Assembly: GCF_014698475.1 (NCBI RefSeq)
Contig: NZ_JACJTB010000009.1
Coordinates: forward strand, 1-64,000
Source of the DNA: Nostoc spongiaeforme FACHB-130
GTDB lineage: Bacteria; Cyanobacteriota; Cyanobacteriia; Cyanobacteriales; Nostocaceae
Reading direction: 5' to 3'
DNA: 64,000 nucleotides
Below, piece by piece: positions 26,452 to 34,808 of the stretch. The notes beneath the pieces were generated by a model. It was not told the DNA's origin and made no database searches. It worked only from the letters and a program-made list of their open reading frames with translations. Within the stretch, counting starts at the first letter, position 1, and each line of letters begins with the position of its first letter. Made by a program: the position numbers and the translations under genes.

Positions 26452-27174
26452 CTATATTCCCCCAAACCATTCATAACCTTCGTCAATCCAATATCCTTTT
26501 CTGCTGCTGAGAGTACTAGTTAATGTGACGCGAGTTACCCATTTAGATTGTTTGTAACCGAGTTTGATGGGAGAAGCTAGACGTAATGGCGCACCGTTTT
26601 CTGGTGATAATGACTGACCATTTTTTTGGTAAGCCAACAAGGTTTGAGGGTGTAATGTGGAGGCTATATCCCAGCTTTCGTAGTAGGTATCAGCAGATTC
26701 AAAGTAGGCGTAACGCACTTGAGATTTTGGTTGGGCTAATTTGATCAAATCACTCAAGCGTACACCCCCCCACTGGACGATCGCAGCCCAGCCTTCGACG
26801 CATATATGACGAATTACCATTGAGTTAAAGGGCAGTTTTTGGATATCTGCCATACTCAATTGCATTGGCTGATTAACTTCGCCATCAATAATTAGACGAA
26901 ATTTATCGGGATCAATTTGAGGCGTACCATTAAAGCTATTGATTAACAGTGCATTTGGTTCGATCGCACTAATGGGAAATTCGGGGACTGGTGTTTGGGG
27001 TTTGAGTAATAATTCCCCGACTTTCAGGTTCAGTGGTTCTGTTAATTTACCGACTGACTCTGAGAGTAAACCTGTACCACAACTACTCAGGAGTAAACCC
27101 ATACTGGACACTCCCGATAGTTGCAACAAGCGGCGGCGCGTTAATAGATGGCGCGGTGCTTTAAATTCTTCCAT
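26452..27174 (-). CDS. Molybdopterin-dependent oxidoreductase (SUOX/MsrP fold), Tat-exported lipoprotein-like
   Basis: The 240-residue protein begins with an RRR motif and hydrophobic stretch (LTRRRLLQLSGVSSMGLLLS) with a lipobox-like LSSC, consistent with Tat export and membrane tethering. The core has VIRHICVEGWAAIVQWGGV; the Cys (about residue 124) is the expected molybdenum ligand of the sulfite-oxidase fold. It lacks the dimerisation domain of sulfite oxidase. The next upstream gene encodes a membrane cytochrome b, so the pair resembles MsrP-MsrQ-like systems that reduce or oxidise periplasmic substrates. The substrate is unknown. Confidence 0.85.
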   Translation of the reverse strand: MEEFKAPRHLLTRRRLLQLSGVSSMGLLLSSCGTGLLSESVGKLTEPLNLKVGELLLKPQTPVPEFPISAIEPNALLINSFNGTPQIDPDKFRLIIDGEVNQPMQLSMADIQKLPFNSMVIRHICVEGWAAIVQWGGVRLSDLIKLAQPKSQVRYAYFESADTYYESWDIASTLHPQTLLAYQKNGQSLSPENGAPLRLASPIKLGYKQSKWVTRVTLTSTLSSRKGYWIDEGYEWFGGI

Positions 27175-27184
27175 ACCACCTCTT

Positions 27185-27793
27185 TTAAGTAAACATTGAT
27201 TTAATTAAACGATAGCCCCCAACTTTTTGGGATAGCAGAAAATGACCAATGACAAAGATGATAACTATGGGTACGGTGATAAAGTGAATTACTCTTAAGG
27301 TTTGCCAACTGCCAAATAATCCAGATAACCAAGGCAGTTGGGCTGGTTTGTACATTGCCACACCGGAGGCGATCGCCAGAATTAATACTGGTACAATTCC
27401 GGTATAAATTAACCGATGCCAAGCATAGTTTTTCCGTTTGGGATTCTGCCCTTTTTGTAAAACCTGTAAGTCACCTTGGGAAACAAACCGCTTTTCCCAC
27501 CGCTTTGTTGAAAATATGTAAACGCCATAGACTAATAAGTTCAGCGAAAATAGCCACATCGCTGCAAAGTGCCAATTGCGTCCCCCGCCTAACCATCCTC
27601 CCAGTAAGAATGTCCGGGGAAATGTCCATCCGCCCCTACCACCAAACACAGGGTTAGCATTGTAAATTTGCAAGCCACTGCCAATCATCACGATTAAACT
27701 GATGATGTTGAGACCATGAAAGATTTTAGCCGCCAACTCTTGTTTCGGCCCCGCCGGAGGTTTGCTACGTTTACCAGCTTTAGAAGCAGCCAT
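27185..27793 (-). CDS. Membrane cytochrome b domain protein, partner of the molybdoenzyme
   Basis: A 202-residue protein with four membrane segments (IISLIVMIGSGLQIYN, WHFAAMWLFSLNLLVYGVYI, LIYTGIVPVLILAIASGVAM, VIHFITVPIVIIFVIGHFLL). Conserved histidines suit b-haem ligation (FHGLN, NWHFAAMW, WHRLIYT, VIHFIT, GHFLL). It is of the Ni/Fe-hydrogenase/formate-dehydrogenase cytochrome b561 type. The gene precedes the molybdoenzyme by 10 bp and probably exchanges electrons with it from the quinone pool. Confidence 0.85.
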   Translation of the reverse strand: MAASKAGKRSKPPAGPKQELAAKIFHGLNIISLIVMIGSGLQIYNANPVFGGRGGWTFPRTFLLGGWLGGGRNWHFAAMWLFSLNLLVYGVYIFSTKRWEKRFVSQGDLQVLQKGQNPKRKNYAWHRLIYTGIVPVLILAIASGVAMYKPAQLPWLSGLFGSWQTLRVIHFITVPIVIIFVIGHFLLSQKVGGYRLIKSMFT

Positions 27794-28002
27794 AGAAAAT
27801 CCTAATTTTTGTATTCAAATCTAAAATGTTTCAGGTGTTCTACTGCCTTATTTTTATTGTTGAAAAATTACTCACTAATACTTATATCAGGTTTATTTCG
27901 CAACTTTATGCGTTATTGAGATTGGTAATAAAATGATTACAAAACTATTTATCTATTTCCAATGAATATTTATGATTCAAGGATTAATTTGTCGGCAGAT
28001 GA

Positions 28003-28491
28003 TTACTTGAAGGCTGCATAACCAAAGGTGGCGTTAAAAGTCCGACACCAAATTACTGCACTGGCAAAATCTGCAATCTTGATATTCTCGGAAATGTCAT
28101 AGCGTTGACTACCAGAGGTTTTTTGTAACCGCCCCAAACTGACGTACTCTTTTTCAGTGATGCCGTAAATTTTAGGTTGCTGTTGCCGATGTAAAATGAC
28201 TAACAAATCTGGGCCACTGTCGGTTTTGAAGTTTTGATCAAATTCTAAAAAGGTTTTACCATTTTCGGTAATGATGCGGGCATTACCCTGAGTGATATGT
28301 TCTCCTTTGACAAAGTTACCTGATTTGACAACTGTAGTTGGGGTTGCAGTTGTGGGAGTTGCGGTTTCTGTGGCTTGAACGCTTTCCACTCCTGGGGTTG
28401 CAGAGTTTTCTGTCGGTTTTGTTCCTACCTGTGCTGCACAACCTACGATCGCCACAGTTGCCAAACTCAAAATTAGTAATTGTCTGTGCAT
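28003..28491 (-). CDS. DM13-domain lipoprotein
   Basis: The protein starts MHRQLLILSLATVAIVGCAA, a lipoprotein signal with lipobox (IVGC), then a Thr/Pro-rich spacer. The DM13 domain (about 65-160) carries GNFVKGEHITQGNARIITEN, GPDLLVILHRQQQ and the ending AVIWCRTFNATFGYAAFK with its conserved Cys. DM13 is a cytochrome-like or redox-associated extracellular domain of uncertain function. The ATG of MHRQ is preferred over MGGFGAM upstream, as it places the signal at the N-terminus. It lies inside the redox island. Confidence 0.8.
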   Translation of the reverse strand: MHRQLLILSLATVAIVGCAAQVGTKPTENSATPGVESVQATETATPTTATPTTVVKSGNFVKGEHITQGNARIITENGKTFLEFDQNFKTDSGPDLLVILHRQQQPKIYGITEKEYVSLGRLQKTSGSQRYDISENIKIADFASAVIWCRTFNATFGYAAFK

Positions 28492-28703
28492 AGCGCCAAA
28501 GCCTCCCAATACCCAATACTCATCGAAACATGAGCGCAGTCTGCATTAGTAGCTACGCTCATTGATGTTGCATTTTTTTATGTAGTCATGATTGCAACTT
28601 ACCATGAAGTTACTATTAACTACACTGAAAGTAGCGGTAAACCCTGAAAATTTAGCAAGTTTTTATAAACTGCCTCAAAAATTTTATTTGCTTGTTAGAG
28701 ATT

Positions 28704-29393
28704 TTACAGTGGCAGGCGGGGGAACATGGGAGCTAACCACAGTTGAATCTGCACATCCCAACCCAAGAGAATGGCGATCGCAGATGCGGCTACCAAAACA
28801 CCGCCTACTCTATGTAACATTTCACTGCGCGATCGCAAACCTAGCAAAGATTTACTGGCATAACGCCCAGCATAAGCGATCGCTAATAACGGTAATGCAG
28901 CCCCCACACCAAAAGCCAATAATAGTGCAAAGGTGCCAAAAATTTCATGCTTGCTGGCTGCCAAAATTAAAATGCTCCCCAGTACAGGCCCAGCACAAGG
29001 AGTCCACAATAAACCAAGCTGAGTGCCTAACCAAAACTCTCCCGCTAATCCTACCCCTGTGTTTCTTTTAATTCTGCCCAATTGCAAATAACTCAGCAGC
29101 AGATAACTCCACTTGGGAAAGATGGCTAACACACCCATGAACAATAAAATAAATATTCCCACATAACGCAGAGTATTAGCCAACCCAGCTAACCAACTGC
29201 TGGCGATTCCTAGCAAACTCCCGGCTGTGGCAAATCCAGCTACTAAACCCGCTACTAGGGCTACAGGCCCATAACGGTGGGTAGAAAGCGATCGCCCCAC
29301 TAACACAGGCAAAACCGGCAAAACACAAGGTGACAGTACCGTTAACGCCCCTGCCAAAACTGCTAACCCGGCTGATAGGGAAGTGATTGCCAT
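28704..29393 (-). CDS. ccdA: CcdA-type thiol-disulfide membrane transporter
   Basis: This 229-residue protein with six membrane helices has the two redox cysteines in proline contexts (TVLSPCVLPVLPV in TM1 and LLWTPCAGPVLGS in TM4). CcdA/DsbD-like proteins pass electrons from cytoplasmic thioredoxin to proteins on the lumenal or periplasmic side. The partner thioredoxin-like protein is encoded 6 bp upstream. Cyanobacteria use such a pair in cytochrome c maturation, but this one may equally serve the neighbouring envelope oxidoreductases. Confidence 0.85.
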   Translation of the reverse strand: MAITSLSAGLAVLAGALTVLSPCVLPVLPVLVGRSLSTHRYGPVALVAGLVAGFATAGSLLGIASSWLAGLANTLRYVGIFILLFMGVLAIFPKWSYLLLSYLQLGRIKRNTGVGLAGEFWLGTQLGLLWTPCAGPVLGSILILAASKHEIFGTFALLLAFGVGAALPLLAIAYAGRYASKSLLGLRSRSEMLHRVGGVLVAASAIAILLGWDVQIQLWLAPMFPRLPL

Positions 29394-29399
29394 CTCAAC

Positions 29400-30017
29400 C
29401 TATCCTAAAAGCTGACGGATCATTTGTTCTGTATCGGAATAAGCACCTTCACCGATGTGGTCGTAACGAATTACCCCTTGGCGATCGGCTAAAAACAAAT
29501 GCGGCCAGTATTCGTTTTTATAAGCATTCCAAGTTTGAAATTCGTTGTCTATTGGCACTGCATAGTTAATTTTGTGTTTTTTCAAAGCTTGTTTGACGTT
29601 GTTGACCACTTTTTCATAAGCAAACTCTGGTGTGTGGACACCGACGATTTTCAAGCCTTTATCGGCATATTCTTGATGCCAACGGGTCACATAAGGCAAG
29701 GTACGCTGACAGTTAATGCAAGCAAATGTCCAAAACTGCACTAACACTACACTACCTTTGAGGTCAGCAGTTGTTAAGGGTGAGGAATTTAGCCACTGAG
29801 AAATGCCTTGGAATTCTGGGAGCTTTTGGGCATTAGGAGGTAAGGCGGCGCTGGTACTTTCAGCCGGAGTACTATTGACAGCAGGTTGAGTCGCAGTTGG
29901 TGTGGAAATAATGCTTTTCCCAGAACATCCAGATGCGATCGCTGCTCCACCTGCTCCTATCGCTCCTAAACCCAGATAGGTAAGCAGTCGGCGGCGCTTG
30001 ATGAAATGTCTATCCAT
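29400..30017 (-). CDS. Membrane-tethered thioredoxin-like (TlpA/ResA-type) protein
   Basis: This 205-residue protein starts MDRHFIKRRRLLTYLGLGAI; a twin-Arg-like stretch and ASGCSG lipobox indicate export and anchoring. The thioredoxin fold has WTFACINCQRTLPYVTRWHQ with a CxxC centre (CINC) and the cis-Pro segment EYWPHLFLADRQG. It should accept electrons from the adjacent CcdA. The longer frame (36 more codons) is not supported. The VGVHTPEF segment marks the DipZ/redoxin-like branch. Confidence 0.85.
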   Translation of the reverse strand: MDRHFIKRRRLLTYLGLGAIGAGGAAIASGCSGKSIISTPTATQPAVNSTPAESTSAALPPNAQKLPEFQGISQWLNSSPLTTADLKGSVVLVQFWTFACINCQRTLPYVTRWHQEYADKGLKIVGVHTPEFAYEKVVNNVKQALKKHKINYAVPIDNEFQTWNAYKNEYWPHLFLADRQGVIRYDHIGEGAYSDTEQMIRQLLG

Positions 30018-30277
30018 AAAGCCATCCTTGCGGTTATAAAGATATAGTTGAATACTTTTTGGTTTCGGATTATTACGGAGATACCGAAACAACTTTTCGG
30101 AGAAATGGGTGCGTAGATAACGCACCCATAGATAGATTAATTGCTTTGGTAATTTTTATCTGTGTTGACAAAGTTTTTTGACTTTGAAATTCAACGTATA
30201 AAAAATTACCAATTTACATCAATGATTTTCCAGAACGGTTACAAAAAGTTTTTCAGCAATGCTTGTATGCACAACCT

Positions 30278-30425
30278 GGATTTCTCACAAGAGAGAAATC
30301 CAGGGGTGTGGGAGGTTTGGGAGGTGTGGGAAGGGTGGGAGGTTTGGGAGGATGGTGAAGAAATCTTTCCCCCTCCTCTCTCCACACTCCCCACACCCGT
30401 TACCCATACGTGAGAAATTCGGGAC
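30278..30425 (-). repeat. Dispersed G-rich/GTGTGGGGA repeat element, copy 1
   Basis: It has a hairpin end CCTGGATTTCTC / GAGAGAAATCCAGG (30278-30305), G-rich GTGGGAGG runs, GGTGAAGAAATCTTTCC and an end CCCATACGTGAGAAATTCGG. The same order, reversed, is found in copies 2 and 3. No gene lies in 30018-30506 apart from this element. Confidence 0.7.
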
Positions 30426-30506
30426 AAGTGGCTTCAGGATACAAACTTCTTAATTAAAGATGTAAAAACTGTTGTTTTAGTCAATGTATCCTCAGCAACG
30501 CAAACA

Positions 30507-30794
30507 TTAGGGTGTTTTAGCTGGCGCTGGAGCAGCACCTTCTTTCTTCATAGCGTCGCCTTCTTTCTTCATAGCGTCGCCTTCTTTCTTCATAGCGTCG
30601 CCTTCTTTCTTCATAGCGTCACCGTCTTTCTTCATAGCGTCGCCTTCTTTCTTCATAGCGTCGCCAGTACTAGAAGCAGGAGCAGCCGAAGGTGAACTAC
30701 CAGGAGCAGCTTGATCATTAGCACCAGAGCAAGCAACTAAGCTACCCACCAGAGCAAGACTCGCAATCACACCAACAAATTTTAACTTCATCAT
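30507..30794 (-). CDS. Small lipoprotein with heptapeptide tandem repeats (GDAMKKE)
   Basis: The 95-residue protein has a lipoprotein signal (GVIASLALVGSLVACSG, lipobox LVAC), then an Ala/Ser/Pro spacer. Six repeats of GDAMKK[E/D] follow, encoded by 21-bp units (about 30538-30666), and an Ala/Pro tail closes it. The repeats are charged and would form a helical amphipathic rod on the membrane surface. Similar MKK/GDA repeats occur in small cyanobacterial lipoproteins of unknown function. Copy number is likely to vary among strains. Confidence 0.75.
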   Translation of the reverse strand: MMKLKFVGVIASLALVGSLVACSGANDQAAPGSSPSAAPASSTGDAMKKEGDAMKKDGDAMKKEGDAMKKEGDAMKKEGDAMKKEGAAPAPAKTP

Positions 30795-31250
30795 CTTTTG
30801 GAACCCCTTAAAAGTCTTACTAAAGAAATAGACAAGGATCATCCTGTATAATCATACGGATGGAGCCAGATTTTGATAACAAATTAACTTTTTTTTTTAA
30901 TTACTTTGCAAAAATTAATTTTACTTAACTATCTGACTTCATCTTTTGACGGAAAATTGTCTATTGATTAGTACACTAATATCGTCGGGGATTACGCAAA
31001 AAGTCAAGACTTCCAGATATATTTAGGATTTACGCCCAAAGTTTTGGCTGTTGAGAATGGGTGTAAGGGTGTCAAAAGAGGCAAGGGAGCAGGTAGCAAG
31101 GGGGATTGTCTGAGACGGAGCTTGTACTCTGCCCTAGATGAACGGTCTTTTAATTCAACACGCTTAATTTAATCGGGTTTGTGGGAACTACTGCACTCAT
31201 CGTATCGTCACAGCTACCAACAAAAACCCGATTTTTGGGGTCAAGAGAAC
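30795..31250. other. Intergenic region with a 10-bp inverted repeat
   Basis: No gene is seen. AATCGGGTTT (about 31171) and AAACCCGATT (about 31225) are perfect inverted copies about 45 bp apart, next to the stop of the minus-strand gene at 31251. They could form its terminator or mark a repeat element. A T/A-rich stretch near 30890 lies upstream of the repeat lipoprotein gene. Confidence 0.3.
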
Positions 31251-31442
31251 TTATAAATCAGTTTTGATTTTGATTTTACCAACGGCTCTACCAACTTTCT
31301 CCCATGTTCTAGCTGTTTCTACGTCTTGCCAATTAGTTCTTAAATGTTCGGCTTTCTCGTAACAGACCTGCGAAAGTATACTAAGCACACCAGATAAACT
31401 CATATTCTCAATCATTATCTCTATGTCGCTTTTGTCGTACAT
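31251..31442 (-). CDS. Small hypothetical protein
   Basis: A 63-residue protein (MYDKSDIEIMIENMSLSGVL to GRAVGKIKIKTDL) with a good SD (CGGAG about 8 nt before ATG), predicted all-helical and soluble, with a central Cys (SQVCYEKAEHLRTNWQD). I do not recognise a family name. The open frame extends upstream, but the internal ATG has the ribosome-binding site. Confidence 0.6.
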   Translation of the reverse strand: MYDKSDIEIMIENMSLSGVLSILSQVCYEKAEHLRTNWQDVETARTWEKVGRAVGKIKIKTDL

Positions 31443-31606
31443 TTTTACAACTCCGAAGCAAAAATTTTTGAAACAGCTTTGATATAAGTAATCATCTACC
31501 AAATTTGGTAGTGATAATACCTGGAATTGCACTATCTCGTCATGCGGCAATGGGATGAATTAAAAATTACACGGAAGATAGGCAAGATATACTTCTGATG
31601 GATAGG

Positions 31607-31638
31607 TGAGTGCTGAGTGCTGAGTGCTGAGTGCTGAG
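31607..31638. repeat. Heptanucleotide tandem repeat (TGAGTGC x4)
   Basis: Four tandem units of TGAGTGC, the same STRR family as at 16531, in the 326-bp gap before the rhodanese gene. The gap also carries a copy of the GTGTAGGTGTT-AAAACCCTTACACC repeat near 31703-31733. I see no gene in the gap. Confidence 0.8.
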
Positions 31639-31768
31639 TAGGAACCCGGTATTCTCAGGTGTTTCAACCATAAATAACCTCTGCGTCGATTGCGCTCAGA
31701 AGAGTGTAGGTGTTTAAAACCCTTACACCCATACACCCCTAAACTCTTACCCCCGACTTCAACAAACA

Positions 31769-32668
31769 TCAGTCCTTAGCTTGCAGAAGTTGATACTGTC
31801 GCCATTTTTCTTGTTGACGGACTCGTTTTTCTTCCGTGAGTTGTTCAAAACAGTAGGGACAAGAAATACCTTCTTCATACTGAGGCGAGGTTTTATCTTT
31901 GTCAGAAATGGGGTGTCCACAACAAAAGCACAATTCATGGCTACCAGTTTCCAAACCATGACTCACAGCCACCCGCTCATCAAACACAAAGCATTCGCCT
32001 TCCCATAAGCTTTCGGTGGCAGGAATTTCTGCTAAATATTTTAAAATGCCACCTTTAAGGTGATAAACTTCGCTAAATCCTTGAGCCAGCATAAAAGACG
32101 AAGCTTTTTCGCAGCGAATCCCACCCGTACAAAACAAAGCTACTTTTTTGTGTTGATTTGGGTCGAGGTGATGCTGGACATATTCTGGGAACTCCCGAAA
32201 AGATTGTGTGTGGGGGTTCTCCGCGCCTTGAAAAGTTCCAATTCTGACTTCATACTCGTTGCGTGTATCAATTACTGTCACTTCTGGGTCAGAAATTAAT
32301 TCATTCCATTCGGCTGGAGTGACGTAAATACCTACTTGTTGATTGGGATCAACTTCTGGCAAACCTAAAGTCACAATTTCCGACTTTAAACGCACCTTCA
32401 TTCGTTCAAAAGGTGGGGTTTGAGCGTAAGATTCTTTGTATTCTAAATCTATTAAACGGCGATCGCTACCTAGATAAGCAAAAACAGCATCAATTCCTTG
32501 ACGCGAACCGGCAATTGTGCCGTTGATACCTTCTGCTGCTAACAAAATTGTCCCTTTAATACCTTGTGCTAGACAGAAAGACAATAAGGGTTCTTGTTTC
32601 TCGGCAAAGTCAGGCAAACTGACAAATTTATAAAATGCTGCAACAATTTGGGTATTTTCTTGGTTCAT
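31769..32668 (-). CDS. trhO: tRNA uridine(34) hydroxylase (rhodanese-domain TrhO/YceA family)
   Basis: This 299-residue protein (start [20 protein letters not shown]) has the N-terminal acylphosphatase-like domain ([18 protein letters not shown]). A rhodanese domain follows with active-site loop [14 protein letters not shown] and [12 protein letters not shown], then a C-terminal zinc-ribbon-like segment ([14 protein letters not shown]). TrhO makes 5-hydroxyuridine at the wobble position of certain tRNAs. A start 16 codons upstream ([10 protein letters not shown]) is possible. It lies next to a tRNA-Ala gene, probably by chance. Confidence 0.9.
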   Translation of the reverse strand: MNQENTQIVAAFYKFVSLPDFAEKQEPLLSFCLAQGIKGTILLAAEGINGTIAGSRQGIDAVFAYLGSDRRLIDLEYKESYAQTPPFERMKVRLKSEIVTLGLPEVDPNQQVGIYVTPAEWNELISDPEVTVIDTRNEYEVRIGTFQGAENPHTQSFREFPEYVQHHLDPNQHKKVALFCTGGIRCEKASSFMLAQGFSEVYHLKGGILKYLAEIPATESLWEGECFVFDERVAVSHGLETGSHELCFCCGHPISDKDKTSPQYEEGISCPYCFEQLTEEKRVRQQEKWRQYQLLQAKD

Positions 32669-32740
32669 CCCTTTGGAAATGGAACAATCTTCAGGTACAA
32701 TGTTTAAAGTAGCCAAATTCGACTACCATTTTAATTGTAC

Positions 32741-32813
32741 GGGGGTTTAGCTCAGTTGGTAGAGCGCCTGCTTTGCAAGCAGGATGTCAGCGGTTCGAGT
32801 CCGCTAACCTCCA
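32741..32813 (+). tRNA. tRNA-Ala (anticodon TGC)
   Basis: It folds as a cloverleaf: acceptor GGGGGTT pairs with AACCTCC, the D-arm contains AGCTCAGTTGGTAGAGC, and the anticodon stem CCTGC/GCAGG encloses TTTGCAA with anticodon TGC. The T-arm is GCGGTTCGAGTCCGC and the discriminator base is A. CCA is not encoded. A promoter-like AT-rich stretch precedes it. Confidence 0.97.
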
Positions 32814-32837
32814 TTTTTAATCATGGGTGTGAGGGTG

Positions 32838-33175
32838 TAACCCGAATTTCTCACGTATGGGTAGGGGAAGTGTGGGGAGTGTGGGGAGTGTGGGGAGTGT
32901 GGGGGGAAAGATTTCTTCACTGTCCTCCCTCTCCCTGACAGGTGTAGGTTTTTGATGTGGGTATGAGTGGACACTCTCAGACAGAGTTCTAAACGTGGTT
33001 CAAATAACGAAATTTCGTTCTTAGGTAAAAAATCAAAGACTAAAATTTGAGTTTTCAACTAACGGAAAAACCCCATTTCAGCCACGTTTGTAAAATACCT
33101 ACACCTGTCAGCCTCCCTCTCCTCCCATCCTTCCCACACACCTGGATTTATCACAAGAGAGAAATCCAGGTGTAA
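32838..33175 (+). repeat. Dispersed GTGTGGGGA repeat element, copy 2, split by a MITE
   Basis: It starts CCCGAATTTCTCACGTATGG, carries about four tandem GTGTGGGGA units (32869-32907) and GGGGAAAGATTTCTTCAC, and resumes after the inserted element with CTCCCATCC and the hairpin CCTGGATTTATC / GAGAAATCCAGG. Removing the inserted 32935-33111 segment and one 11-bp duplication restores the order seen in copies 1 and 3. No gene lies between the tRNA and the peptidase. Confidence 0.7.
32935..33111. mobile_element. 177-bp MITE with 15-bp inverted ends and an 11-bp target duplication
   Basis: The ends CTGACAGGTGTAGGT (32935-32949) and ACCTACACCTGTCAG (33097-33111) are perfect complements. Directly outside, CCTCCCTCTCC occurs at 32924-32934 and again at 33112-33122. 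The interior is AT-rich with no open frame of note. It was therefore mobilised in trans by a transposase that leaves 11-bp duplications. Confidence 0.85.
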
Positions 33176-33191
33176 GGGTTTTGAACACCTA

Positions 33192-34100
33192 CTATCTAAT
33201 CCCTACAACATCCAATATTCCTTGATCGCCGTCTAATGTGACTTCTACACCCACTGGTAAAGCTGCATTTTCTTCGCCGTGACCAAAGGGTAAATCTGAG
33301 ACAATGGGAATGCCTAAATCGCCCAAGCGATCGCGCAATACTTCTTCCACACTAAAGCTAGGGACATTGGCGGGAGGTTCGCAGCGAGTGAAGCCTCCTA
33401 GAACTATCCCACGCACTTTAGATAAAACTCCACTCAATCGCCACTGGGTTAGCATCCGGTCAATCCGATATGGTGCTTCTGTGACATCTTCAAAAGCCAA
33501 AATCACATTTGTAAAATCAGGTTGCAGTGGTGTACCTAAAAGATGAGTTGCAACTGTCAAATTACCCGGAAGCAAAATTCCCGATACCACACCCCCACCC
33601 CAACCACAGCCTTTAAGTGAGTTTATCTGTTTTCCGGCTACCCAATGTAATAACCGTTCTCTTGACCAATCTGGTTCATTAGCAAATGTGGTCAATACAG
33701 GCGCGTGAACGCTAGAAATTCCCACATTAAACAAACTCCACAACAAAGCTGTAATATCCGAAAATCCAATTAACCATTTTGGCGTTGTTGAGTGACTCTG
33801 CCAATCCCAACTTTCTAAAATGCGGGTGCTACCAAAACCACCTCTAGCGCAGAGAATCCCACGACAGTCAGGATCACACCAAGCTGCGGCTAATTGATGA
33901 CGGCGGATTTCGTCTTTATCTGCCAAATAACCCCAACTTTGCTCAATATTCGGACTAATTTCTACACGATAACCGTGCGATCGCCAAATTTCTATACTCT
34001 GATTAAAAGCATCAAACTCTCGCAAAGCACCACTAGGCGCAATTACACGCAATAAGTCTCCAGGTTTTAAGGGTGCAGGTAATATGGCTGATTTCATCAA
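33192..34100 (-). CDS. LD-carboxypeptidase (peptidase S66, LdcA-like)
   Basis: This 302-residue S66 protein has the serine in GFSDIT (about residue 115), the glutamate in ILAFEDVTEAPYRIDRML and the histidine in SDLPFGHGEENAALPVG. LdcA cleaves the terminal D-Ala from murein tetrapeptides in recycling. Related members cleave microcin C or cyanophycin-type substrates, but nothing here indicates the latter. The N-terminus LKPGDLLRVIAPSGALREF is typical. It is monocistronic. Confidence 0.88.
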   Translation of the reverse strand: MMKSAILPAPLKPGDLLRVIAPSGALREFDAFNQSIEIWRSHGYRVEISPNIEQSWGYLADKDEIRRHQLAAAWCDPDCRGILCARGGFGSTRILESWDWQSHSTTPKWLIGFSDITALLWSLFNVGISSVHAPVLTTFANEPDWSRERLLHWVAGKQINSLKGCGWGGGVVSGILLPGNLTVATHLLGTPLQPDFTNVILAFEDVTEAPYRIDRMLTQWRLSGVLSKVRGIVLGGFTRCEPPANVPSFSVEEVLRDRLGDLGIPIVSDLPFGHGEENAALPVGVEVTLDGDQGILDVVGIR

Positions 34101-34193
34101 TAAATTTTTCAGGATTCAGAATTCAATAATTAATAGAACTCCAACTATATACTTTAGTCTTTGCGATGTACACTCATACCATTTCATGACAAA

Positions 34194-34224
34194 AACAGAG
34201 TCAATCGTTATTATCGACTCTGTT
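34194..34224. terminator. Hairpin between the S66 peptidase and a small secreted protein gene
   Basis: AACAGAGTC and GACTCTGTT form a perfect 9-bp stem with a 13-nt loop. No U-tract follows on either strand, so termination is uncertain. It lies upstream of the peptidase gene and could be the end of a minus-strand transcript from the small gene at 34324-34500. Confidence 0.35.
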
Positions 34225-34323
34225 GCACAGGATATTTTGATCAAACACACTTTAGAAGATGTCTAAGAAGTATTCAATGTTTATCTTGATGCCTTCTAGT
34301 TATCCTGCAAAATCAACGATAAA

Positions 34324-34500
34324 TTAACTTTGAGGTGTAGTAGTAGGAGTAGGTGTACTGGTAGGGCTAGGGCTAGGAGACGGGCTTTGCTGTGCAATTT
34401 CACCATTTGCTTGATTAGCATTTGGAAAATTGGAAAATAAAATCCCACCAACAGCAGTACTTACAAGCACCGCTACAACCACAGATGCTATACTCTTCAT
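34324..34500 (-). CDS. Small secreted or anchored Ser/Pro/Thr-rich protein
   Basis: A 58-residue protein with a hydrophobic N-terminus (MKSIASVVVAVLVSTAVGGI) and a low-complexity tail (SPSPSPSPTSTPTPTTTPQS). An AGGA-type SD lies before the ATG. It could be a surface-exposed linker peptide; no family is recognised. The 308-bp gap upstream (34501-34808) is AT-rich with one HIP1-like site and no gene. Confidence 0.5.
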   Translation of the reverse strand: MKSIASVVVAVLVSTAVGGILFSNFPNANQANGEIAQQSPSPSPSPTSTPTPTTTPQS

Positions 34501-34808
34501 AACAATTTCCTTTTTGCAGAGATTTATGACACCTATTCTGAGCAATCTAAAAAGTTCTGCTATCTTGCTGAAGAAGTAAGCAGCAATTGATGGTTTAGTA
34601 ACATTAGAGAGATGATAAATTCAGATTGATTGTGTATGTCAGAGCGATCGCGCTGCAAAACTAGATAAATTAGCAGAATTTTAAACTTTATATAAAGTAA
34701 AGATTTATTATCAAAATTTGGGAAAACTATATACGGCAATACTGGCTTTTTTCGTACCTGAATTTGTAACCATAGTTCAGGACAAAGCCGGGAAATGTAA
34801 TCCAAAAA

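Noticed and set aside
28592-29071. 159-codon plus-strand frame opposite ccdA
   Set aside because: It is antisense to a well-supported ccdA and has no recognisable domain.
30538-30666. Regular 21-bp direct repeats resembling a short CRISPR array
   Set aside because: Units are contiguous with no spacers and translate in frame as GDAMKKE repeats in a lipoprotein.
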